From the NCBI GenBank assembly GCA_904420155.1, contig CAJFUH010000189.1:1-14633 (forward strand): DNA of 14,633 nucleotides, written 5' to 3'. Position numbers and translations under genes: made by a program. The notes under the pieces were generated by a model that searched no databases, had not been told where the DNA came from, and was given only the letters and a program-made list of their open reading frames with translations. Source of the DNA: an uncultured Clostridia bacterium. Lineage in GTDB: Bacteria; Bacillota; Clostridia; Oscillospirales; Acutalibacteraceae. Shown piece by piece: positions 6,870-14,200 of this stretch; within the stretch, counting starts at the first letter, position 1, and the number at the start of each line of letters is the position of its first letter.

Positions 6870-7931
6870 CTACCGTTCATAGGGGGTGATTGCCCATTTC
6901 AGGGAGCCGCTCTCCCGCTGGGAAAAAGCTTCATATGCGGAAAGGATACCGTTAAGAGGCGTCCGGTGTGAAATCAGGAAGTCGGTGTTCAGACGTCCGC
7001 AAGCCAGAAGGTTTAGTAAGCGTTCGCAGTGGGTGGCGTCCACCCCTCCGGTCTTAAAAATCAGGTTTTTTCCATACATCCGCGGCAAGGGGAGCACCTG
7101 ATCCTGTTCGTACATGGCGACTACGGCCACCACGGCGTTGGGTCGGGCCATGCGCCAGGCCAGCTCCAGGGTATTCTCTCCTCCCGCCGCCTCGATTACC
7201 CCATCGGCCCCTCTCCCGTGCGTGAGGGATTCCACGATGGAGACAGCGTCTTCCGTCAACGGGTTGACACATCGGTCGCACAGTTTCTGTTGCTGGGCGA
7301 TGGCCAGGCGGGAATCGTCGATATCGACCGCCACAATTTGGGCCGCCCCAAACAAACGGGCGCATTGCATCGCGCAAAGGCCCACCGGCCCGGCTCCCAA
7401 TACCGCTACGGTATCCCCAGGTTGGATCTGGCATAATTGGGCGCCAAAGTATCCGCTGGAAAGGATATCTCCCACGAACAGGGCGTTTTCATCGGTTAGG
7501 GAAGAGGGTATGAGGGTAAGCCCCTGGTCCGCGAAGGGGACCCGTACGTATTCCGCCTGGCAGCCGTCGATCCGGCAGCCAAGCTCCCAGCCGCCCCGCT
7601 GGCAATTGTTGATGTACCCGTGCTGGCAGAACCAGCATTGCCCGCAAAAAGTGATGCAGTTGGCGGCCACCCGGTCGCCAGGGGAAAGAGTTTGCACGCC
7701 GGGGCCGGTTTCTACCACTTGCCCGACAAACTCGTGCCCCAGCACCGTCCCCGGGATAGCCCGGGGCACCGCCCCGTGCAAAATGTGAAGGTCGCTGGTA
7801 CAGATGGTGGATAAGGTGACTTTGACAATGGCGTCAGCGGGCTCCTGGAGGACAGGCAGAGGGCGTTCCTCTAACCGGAGATCTCCAGGCCCGTAACAGA
7901 CGGCAGCCATCATCGTACTGCTTTTGTTCAT
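6870..7931 (-). CDS. Zinc-dependent alcohol dehydrogenase (MDR family)
   Basis: This 353-residue enzyme is of the usual medium-chain dehydrogenase length, predicted to oxidise an alcohol or polyol, or reduce the matching carbonyl, with NAD(P). Catalytic zinc ligands are C44 (STICTSD) and H66-E67 (GHE). The structural zinc is held by C96, C99, C102 and C110 (CGQCWFCQHGYINNC). The Rossmann fold carries GAGPVG near residue 180, and an Asp-rich strand end (VAVDIDD) follows, which argues for NAD over NADP. The WELGCRIDGCQAEYVRVPFAD stretch resembles the formaldehyde-dehydrogenase-like branch of the family. The start is backed by AGGAGGAG 6 bases upstream. The gene sits 626 bases beyond the MFS gene, behind terminator-like structures, so it probably has its own promoter. 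Substrate is not predictable; sorbitol- or threonine-type dehydrogenases are alternatives. Confidence 0.9.
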   Translation of the reverse strand: MNKSSTMMAAVCYGPGDLRLEERPLPVLQEPADAIVKVTLSTICTSDLHILHGAVPRAIPGTVLGHEFVGQVVETGPGVQTLSPGDRVAANCITFCGQCWFCQHGYINNCQRGGWELGCRIDGCQAEYVRVPFADQGLTLIPSSLTDENALFVGDILSSGYFGAQLCQIQPGDTVAVLGAGPVGLCAMQCARLFGAAQIVAVDIDDSRLAIAQQQKLCDRCVNPLTEDAVSIVESLTHGRGADGVIEAAGGENTLELAWRMARPNAVVAVVAMYEQDQVLPLPRMYGKNLIFKTGGVDATHCERLLNLLACGRLNTDFLISHRTPLNGILSAYEAFSQRESGSLKWAITPYER

Positions 7932-7945
7932 AGATGACTCCTCCT

Positions 7946-8100
7946 ATAGGTTCCTATACAGCGGGTATTGCGGGCGCATATGCTCGCCTTCCAATGGCAG
8001 GGAAAATAGATAAAGTCCCAAGGAAATACGTTTTTGACCTGCTTCAAAAGGTATATACATTTTATAGATATAGTTTAATACTTGCCCTTATTTCCCTAAA
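7946..8100. other. Intergenic region upstream of the alcohol dehydrogenase
   Basis: Together with the structures at 8101-8282 this forms the long gap between the dehydrogenase and MFS genes. The AT-rich part near 8050-8100 offers a TATAAA on the minus strand (complement of 8071-8076) as a possible -10 box, but no acceptable -35 lies 16-18 bases from it. An 83-codon frame on the plus strand (7934-8185) has no binding site and no recognisable content. Confidence 0.3.
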
Positions 8101-8172
8101 TAAAAAAAGAAGGGAAAACCCCCGTGTGAAAGCATGGCGGAAGAAAGCCTTTTTCCTTCTCGATTCCCTTCC
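8101..8172 (-). terminator. Possible second minus-strand terminator or leader hairpin
   Basis: GAAGGGAA (8109-8116) pairs with TTCCCTTC (8164-8171) across about 47 bases that contain smaller purine/pyrimidine pairings. Read on the minus strand, the structure ends in seven T (complement of 8102-8108). It could be a back-up terminator behind the one at 8253-8282, or part of an attenuated leader before the dehydrogenase gene. The closing stem is short for its loop, so this is tentative. Confidence 0.4.
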
Positions 8173-8245
8173 CATCTATTTTTGAAAAGGCCGTTTCTGC
8201 CACAAAATGAATTGGAACCTTTATTCATTTTAAGGAGTTTTATAC

Positions 8246-8282
8246 AAAAAATCAACCCACGGAAAAGAAAAACCGTGGGTTG
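8246..8282 (-). terminator. Intrinsic terminator of the MFS transcript
   Basis: CAACCCACGG (8253-8262) pairs perfectly with 8273-8282 over 10 bp, with a 10-base A-rich loop. On the minus strand it runs straight into ATTTTTTG (six T, complement of 8246-8251). On the plus strand no T-run follows directly. It therefore ends minus-strand transcripts coming from the MFS gene. Confidence 0.8.
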
Positions 8283-8300
8283 GTATTATTTTACAAAAAT

Positions 8301-8561
8301 TTATTTTTGATTTTGTGTAGAAAGAAAATAAACATCTCTCCAAAGATCAAAAAACTGATACCGTCTGCCAAAGATAGGGAGGAGATCCCCATAAAGGGCA
8401 GGGATCGCTACAACCATAATCTGATAAAAGATATTATTCGTCAAAATGTAAAAACATTCCTTCATATGGAAAAAGAGCCAGCCCATAGGAACCGCAAGAG
8501 ATCGGTAGAAAACCCCTTTTCCCAGGGAGCCGGTTTTGGGTGCGGAAAGGGGGAATCTCAT
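8301..8561 (-). CDS. Doubtful small hydrophobic ORF after the MFS gene
   Basis: This is an open frame of 86 residues whose ATG overlaps the TGA of the MFS gene (ATGA at 8558-8561) and whose stop lies 18 bases before the terminator at 8282. The middle is hydrophobic (around residues 40-70, with NIFYQIMVVAIPALYGDLL), suggesting one or two membrane segments. I do not recognise it. Against it, the bases before the ATG on the coding strand are pyrimidine-rich with no ribosome binding site, and the DNA is more AT-rich than its neighbours. It may be a real coupled gene, the remnant of one, or an untranslated 3' region. Only its position favours it. Confidence 0.25.
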   Translation of the reverse strand: MRFPLSAPKTGSLGKGVFYRSLAVPMGWLFFHMKECFYILTNNIFYQIMVVAIPALYGDLLPIFGRRYQFFDLWRDVYFLSTQNQK

Positions 8562-9865
8562 CCGTTTTGAGAGGAAGAGAAGGCGCGCATCGGGTTCCGG
8601 CAAAAACGATCCCAAGGGCGTTTTACAAAGATGCAGGCCAGCAGGCCCAACAAGGCGATGCCCAGCCATGCATATTGGGTGGCCGTCCAGCCGAATTGTT
8701 CGGACAGCACGCCGATGCCGTAAATGGAAATGGCGGAACCCACATAGGTCAAAGAATTGAGAATCCCAGTGACGGTAGATACCTTGCCCAGCTTCTGGTA
8801 CCGCAGGGGAACCAGGTTCACCACCATGGTGTTGATGGCCAGCATGGCGGAAGAGGTTACGCTGAGCAGGATTAGGGAAAGGATCATACTGTAGGTGCCC
8901 CAGAAATTGAGTACCAGCAGGGATACCACGGTTAAGGCAAAGAAAAACGCCGACGTGATGATTTCACTATGGAAGAAGCGGCGATTTAAGAAATTGGCCA
9001 GATAGACGCCCAGCAAATTGACAATGGGGACAATCATGGTGACGGCGATGGAAAAAACAGCGTCGATATGGAAGATTTCGGTGAGATACGTAGGGGTCCA
9101 GGTGACTACGCCGTCCTTCAGGATACCGTGGAGCAGAGCTGCCGCAGAGATCAAAACCAAACCAGATACTAGAAAGACTTTTCCAAAGGAAACCCCGGAT
9201 TTCTTTTCTTCCGGCGCGGGGGCGGGCGAAAAAGATTCCGTCTCCACGATCCCGTGTTTTTCCAGAAGATGTTCCAGGCGGGTCATCCCTGCCAGCCACA
9301 GCAGGGAAATGAGCAGCATAAAGCCGCCGGTGATATAAAAGACCATCCGCCAATTGGAAAGGGAGATGACCACGGTACATAGCAGAAAGGCGCACAAGGT
9401 GCCGGCGGGGGTGGTGGTAGCCATGTTGACGCAGGTTTTCACGCATTGATCGTGGGTCATGCGGTCGGAAAAAATACGCACCATAGGGGACCAAACCATC
9501 GCCTGGGCCAGCCCGTTTACAGACCAAAGGGCCACCATCATGCCAGGGGAAGTGGCAAATCCCATACCGAGGTTCATAAAGGAGGAAATGGTAATTCCGC
9601 AAAAAACCAGCCGTTTTGGGTTGAGGATATCCCCTAAAACGCCGCTGACCAGCTGGCCGATGCCGTAGGCAAAGAACAGCCCGCTTCCCACCATGCCCAG
9701 GGCGGATTTGGAGAAGCCTTCTGCGGTAATGATTTCCGCCATACTGGCGGAAAAATTCAATCGTCCAAGATACGTACAAAAATAAGTGAGCCAGCATACC
9801 CAGAAAAAGCAAAGGGAATCCTGGGTGCGGCTCAGCTTGTAAAGAGGTCCGGCTTGTTTGGTCAT
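8558..9865 (-). CDS. MFS transporter, GlpT/OPA-like
   Basis: This 435-residue inner-membrane carrier has about twelve membrane spans, the standard MFS length. The loop after span 2 has GDILNPKR (78-85), the form of the MFS signature seen in the organophosphate:phosphate antiporter group, and span 1 carries the YLGRLNFS pattern common there. A charged, proline-rich cytoplasmic loop (about 208-232) separates the two halves. I place the start at MTKQAG (9865) because AAGGAG (complement of 9875-9880) lies 9 bases before it; the ATG at 9874 directly abuts that site. The gene has its own promoter and a terminator about 280 bases after its stop. Phosphorylated sugars, glycerol-3-phosphate or organic anions are possible substrates, but the sequence does not decide. 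A role in taking up products of the nearby GH85 enzyme is only a guess. Confidence 0.88.
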   Translation of the reverse strand: MTKQAGPLYKLSRTQDSLCFFWVCWLTYFCTYLGRLNFSASMAEIITAEGFSKSALGMVGSGLFFAYGIGQLVSGVLGDILNPKRLVFCGITISSFMNLGMGFATSPGMMVALWSVNGLAQAMVWSPMVRIFSDRMTHDQCVKTCVNMATTTPAGTLCAFLLCTVVISLSNWRMVFYITGGFMLLISLLWLAGMTRLEHLLEKHGIVETESFSPAPAPEEKKSGVSFGKVFLVSGLVLISAAALLHGILKDGVVTWTPTYLTEIFHIDAVFSIAVTMIVPIVNLLGVYLANFLNRRFFHSEIITSAFFFALTVVSLLVLNFWGTYSMILSLILLSVTSSAMLAINTMVVNLVPLRYQKLGKVSTVTGILNSLTYVGSAISIYGIGVLSEQFGWTATQYAWLGIALLGLLACIFVKRPWDRFCRNPMRAFSSSQNG

Positions 9866-9927
9866 GGACAACATCTCCTTGTTGTGACAAATCTTCGTAG
9901 GCCCTGATCAGGAGCGGAACATTTGAT

Positions 9928-9956
9928 ATGATAGCACCGAAAATCTGCCCTGTCCA
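9928..9956 (-). promoter_or_regulatory. Sigma-A-type promoter of the MFS gene
   Basis: On the minus strand TGGACA (complement of 9951-9956) and TATCAT (complement of 9928-9933) each match the consensus at five of six positions, with a 17-base spacer. Transcription should start near 9921, about 55 bases before the start codon. The 10-base palindrome CCTGATCAGG (9903-9912) lies just downstream of that start. Confidence 0.7.
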
Positions 9957-10000
9957 TCCTAAAATAACCGGTAAAATACAAAAAAGGACGACTTTTTATC

Positions 10001-10031
10001 CCCATATACGGCAGTATGCCGCGTACGGGGT
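10001..10031. promoter_or_regulatory. Imperfect palindrome upstream of the MFS promoter
   Basis: An interrupted inverted repeat runs from CCCC (10000-10003 region) to GGGG (10027-10030 region), with a clean core CGGCAGTATGCCG near 10009-10021. It lies about 50-75 bases upstream of the -35 box, a place where an activator could bind. It lacks a T-run, so it is a poor terminator for the AraC gene. Function is unproven. Confidence 0.35.
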
Positions 10032-10106
10032 ATTTCTTAAAATGTACGGAAATACCAGCTTAAAAATTCAAAAAATTTTTGTGTTTTTCAAGAATTCCAG
10101 GGATGT

Positions 10107-10988
10107 TTATGAGGTTGTTTCGTTTTGAGCGCGGGAAATACAGGATTTAGCGAAAAAAGAAGGGCTGAGCTGGTTGACCTGCCGGAACACCCGGGAGAAG
10201 TAATTATAATCGCTGTATCCCACTTCCATGGCGGCCTGCGTCACCGATACCCCTTCTGCGATCAGCGCCATGGCTTTTCGGCAGCGGAATTGCTTGATAT
10301 AGCATGAAATGCTGCACCCGGTATTGGAATGAAATACCCGGTTTAGATAGTCTTTTGATAACCCTATTTTTTTGCTGAGCGTGTCTAAAATATGGTCTTC
10401 GGCGTAATGATGAGAGATATAGATGAGGATATCACGGGTGTACCGCATCCCGTGGTCGTGGGAACGGCCGGAGATCTGCGCATGATAGTACCGCCGAAAA
10501 AGAAGGCAAAAAATTTTCAAAAAGTTCCCCTTAATCGCCATCTCATATCCGGGCTGCCGGTTGTTGTTTTCAGCAATAATCTCTTGAAACAAAGAACCGA
10601 GTTCCGGATCGGCAATGAGAAAACGCTGAAACTGGTTTCCGTGCACAATTAGTTCATTGATATATTGTTCATCAATGATATCCTGCGGGTAAGAGCACAA
10701 TAGGGAGAGGTCGATTTGTAAAATATAATGCACCGTATGGTACAAAAATTCGATGCTGTGATGAGGTTCGCACCAGTTAATAAAAACGATATCCCCGGCG
10801 GATACCCATTGCTCTTCTCCCCCCACGCTTAAACGGATACCGCCCTTTTCCACATAGTAAAATTCCATTTGTTCATGCCAGTGCAGGGAACATCCGTCAT
10901 AGGGATCAAAAGTAGTACATTTATGGATGTGTACAGGAAATTGCGGCGGCAATTCAGATACTGGCCAATAATAGATCGATTGAGCCAT
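10107..10988 (-). CDS. AraC-family transcriptional regulator with cupin sensor
   Basis: This 293-residue regulator has the normal AraC length. The N-terminal cupin-type domain (about 15-95) shows the HWHEQMEFYYVEKGG pattern, then a DIVFINWCEPH strand, as in AraC proteins that bind small sugars. The C-terminal double helix-turn-helix (about 183-283) includes LSKKIGLSKDYLNRVF and the family motif EVGYSDYNYFSRVFRQ. The start has AAAAGGAG 8 bases upstream. The gene is divergent from the GH85 gene and upstream of, and co-directional with, the MFS gene 241 bases away. It is thus well placed to control one or both and itself. Such proteins are usually activators that respond to a sugar; the ligand is unknown. 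Confidence 0.92.
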   Translation of the reverse strand: MAQSIYYWPVSELPPQFPVHIHKCTTFDPYDGCSLHWHEQMEFYYVEKGGIRLSVGGEEQWVSAGDIVFINWCEPHHSIEFLYHTVHYILQIDLSLLCSYPQDIIDEQYINELIVHGNQFQRFLIADPELGSLFQEIIAENNNRQPGYEMAIKGNFLKIFCLLFRRYYHAQISGRSHDHGMRYTRDILIYISHHYAEDHILDTLSKKIGLSKDYLNRVFHSNTGCSISCYIKQFRCRKAMALIAEGVSVTQAAMEVGYSDYNYFSRVFRQVNQLSPSFFAKSCISRAQNETTS

Positions 10989-11040
10989 AGGGATTTCTCC
11001 TTTTATTTTCCCATCAAAGAAAGAATTTAGTAATATATAT

Positions 11041-11069
11041 AATTTTCATTGTTTGTATGCATGAAAATT
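11041..11069. promoter_or_regulatory. Perfect inverted repeat in the AraC/GH85 divergent region
   Basis: AATTTTCAT (11041-11049) and ATGAAAATT (11061-11069) are exact reverse complements separated by 11 bases, putting the arms 20 bases (about two helical turns) apart. The site lies 53-81 bases upstream of the AraC start codon, around where its own promoter should be (an AT-rich TATATT lies on the minus strand at 11032-11037). It is a good candidate for an operator, most simply of the AraC protein, though it could also form an RNA hairpin. Confidence 0.5.
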
Positions 11070-11182
11070 GGCGGGATTTGTGCTAATGCTCATCGGAATT
11101 GTCCTATCCGACAGGCGAAAATAGGGATAATATTAAATAAAAACAGAGCCGTCTTGATAAAAATTATATCACACTTAACCGA

Positions 11183-11211
11183 TTGGCATCAAGGATAAGT
11201 GAAAGTATTCT
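11183..11211 (+). promoter_or_regulatory. Possible promoter of the GH85 gene
   Basis: TTGGCA (11183-11188, five of six matches) is followed by a 17-base spacer and TATTCT (11206-11211, four of six). Transcription would start near 11218, about 54 bases before the ATG. The weak -10 box would suit a promoter that needs an activator. Confidence 0.45.
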
Positions 11212-11271
11212 TAATTTTTAATGGATTTCAAAAATTCCCCAGCAAGATGGCTTACGAAAGGAGAGAAATGT

Positions 11272-14200
11272 ATGAGTAAAAAGAATCTGAAAAGAGCTGG
11301 ATGCTTTGTCCTCTCCTCGGTATTGGCGATGTCTTCCTTATTTACTGGGATGACAGCTATGGCAGGGCCGATGTCGGAGGAGTTTTTAGGGGATGGAGCC
11401 AGAGCCAAGGCGCAGCCGCATTTTTCCGGATACCGGGTGCTCCAGATGAAAAACTGGAGTGAAGAAACCGACCCGTATGCCGACATGATGAGGGCCAGGG
11501 TGCCTTTGCAGGAGCGCAACGAAGCGTTTGCCGCTACGCAGGCAAACCCGGAACTGGCCTCCGATGCGGAAGTTATGCTGATGCAGGGGGATTATGGGAA
11601 TTCCGGGTTTAACAGCACTTTGTACAACAACCGGTTTTCTGAGCACTGCCTGAATTTCTGGCAGTACGTGGACTATTTCAGCCCCTGGCACGGGGCCGAA
11701 ACCGTAGGGACCCCAACCCAGCCGGACGACCCCATTGTACAGGACACCACAGGCCGCGACTTTGAATATGGCCTGCTGAATATCCCCAATCCGGCCTATA
11801 CCAACGCGGCCCATAAAAACGGCGTAAAATCCATCGGCTGCATTTTCCTGCCCCGTACCGGCCAGCCCTCTGCGGATATGCTGGAACAGGACGAGAACGG
11901 CGGTTTCCCCGTGGCGGATAAGCTGATCGAGATCGCCGAGTATTACGGGTTTGACGGCTATTTCATCAACCAGGAGGAATCCATCCCTTCTGAAAACGTG
12001 AAGATCTACAAACAGTTTACCAAATACCTGATCGACCATGGTCTATATCTCCAGTGGTATGATTCCCTGAAGCCTTCCGGCAGCCTGAGCTATCAGAACG
12101 AGCTCAACGAAAATAACGCCACTTTTATTCAGGACACTGAATATGGGCTAGGGAAAGTCAACAGTTCCCTGTTTGTCAACTACGACTGGTTCCGTTCAAG
12201 CGGCGGGGAAACCAAAGCGGATAAATCCCTACGGTATGCGGCGGACAACGGCATCGACCCCTTCACCGAAGTATTTTTCGGCGTGGAAGCCAACCAGGGC
12301 AAATTCAGCGGCAGCCACGGCTCCGCGCTGCATTTGGACTATATTTATCAGCCGGGGACAAAAAACCTGAGGGGAAGTGTCGCCTTGTTTACCCCCAGCG
12401 ATTATTACCAGCGCGGCCTGGACGACGACCTCAGCATTTCCGCAGGGGAAATCCCGCTGTTCCAGCAAAAGGAATACCAGTGGATGATTGACGAAAGGGA
12501 GCGCATGTACTTTTCCGGCGTGATGGAGGATCCCACGGATACCGGGAAAAAGGACGGGTATTCTCGTGAGGATGTAGGCGTAAGGAACGCCTCCGGCTGG
12601 GTCGGCGTTGCGGATTTCGCCAGCGAACGTTCCGTTATTAACGGTACAACCTTCCATACGGAATTTAATACCGGCCACGGGATGCAGTACTTCCAGGATG
12701 GAGAGGTTTCCAACAGCAACGAGTGGACCAATATCAACCTGCAAGATATTATGCCTTCCTGGCAGTGGTGGATTGACAGCGAAGGTTCCAAGTTGGATGT
12801 GGATTTCGACTACGGCCCCACCTATGTGCGCAACGATGTGAACGGCAACCCGATAGAGGCGCCCTTTACGCAAATCGGCGCATACGACGGAGGCTCTTCG
12901 TTAGCGGTCCACGGCACCCTGGATGCGGAAAACTTCCTGCACCTGTACAAGACGGATTTAAGCGTAACGGACAGCACCAGCCTTTCTGTTACCTATAACA
13001 AAACTTCGGAAACCGACGATTCCAAAATGGAATTAGGGGTGATCTTTAAGAGCTCCCCGGAGACGGTCGTGACGTTCCATGTGCCGTCCGCCAACCAGAA
13101 GACCGACGGATGGGTCACGAAGCAGATCAGCCTGGGCGACTATGCGGGAGAAGAAATCGCAGCGATGGGGCTGGTGTTCCAGAACGGAGGCACTGCGATT
13201 GAGAATTATCAGATGAACATCGGCGCCCTGAGCGTTACAGATGGACAAAGCTATACCCCGGAAGCGCCCACAGGATTAAAAGTGGATACCGCGTACGATA
13301 CCAAAGAAATGGTGATCCGCTGGGATTTGGAGGATTACAATACCGTAGACCGTTACCATGTATACGCCACTCTGTCTAATGGCCAGCGGATGTTTATGGG
13401 CGGTATTTACGACGACGTGTATTATATCAAATCCACCTACGGGGAAGAAGACGTGGTGAAGGTGGAAGTTACCGCCGTGGGTAAAGACGGTTCGGAAAGC
13501 GAACCCATTTCCACAGAATACCGGTACAGCGATAACGTAAGCAATATTTCCGTTAAGGAAGAAGTTTCCCCCAGCGGCATGGTGATGGAAGCGGAAAACG
13601 CGGGGTATCTGGACGTCAGTTGGGAAAATCCCAACGTGGAATATCAGGAACTGAAACTTTCTGTTTCTCCTTTGTACACAGGGGAAGACACGGCCTATAC
13701 GACGACGGTGCCGGCAGGGGAGACTTCCGCCCGCATCATGGTGCCGAGGGGCCATGGGGAACACTATAACCTCTCCATCAGCACGGTGTTTGAAGACGGG
13801 ACGGAAAGCCAACCGATTCTATATAAAGGAAAGCTGAAAGACGTATATTGCGATCCTATCGATCCGGAGTGCGTGGTGTTTGATGGGAACCAAGTGAGTT
13901 TCCGTTGCCTTTACGCGCAGGACTGGTGGAAGATGACCGGTTATGTAGGCGGCGAGGAAGTGTTCCATTACATCCGCAATATTGCCGGCCAAGGCCATAT
14001 TGAACGCAAGGTTCAGCTTCCGGGGGAGCAAGGCCTTCTGGAAATCGTCGTAGAGGATTATACAGGAATAAAATCCGAGCCTGCCTACTTCCATTATGGG
14101 AAGAAACCCGCTGACATAGAAGTCAATGAAGAAACCTTCCCGGATCCCGTATTACTGGAAGCGGTCAAAACGCAGATAGGTGAAACCGCAGAGGATTTGG

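Noticed and set aside
7934..8570. Plus-strand frames of 83 and 96 codons between the dehydrogenase and MFS genes
   Set aside because: They lie in AT-rich intergenic DNA, have no ribosome binding site, and run through the terminator structures.
10989..11271. Catabolite (CcpA cre-like) site before the GH85 gene
   Set aside because: No stretch matches the cre consensus well enough to report.
11386..12873. Several long minus-strand frames (217 and 214 codons)
   Set aside because: They are antisense to the GH85 catalytic domain, which is open throughout with signal peptide and active-site motif. They have no binding sites and no family resemblance.
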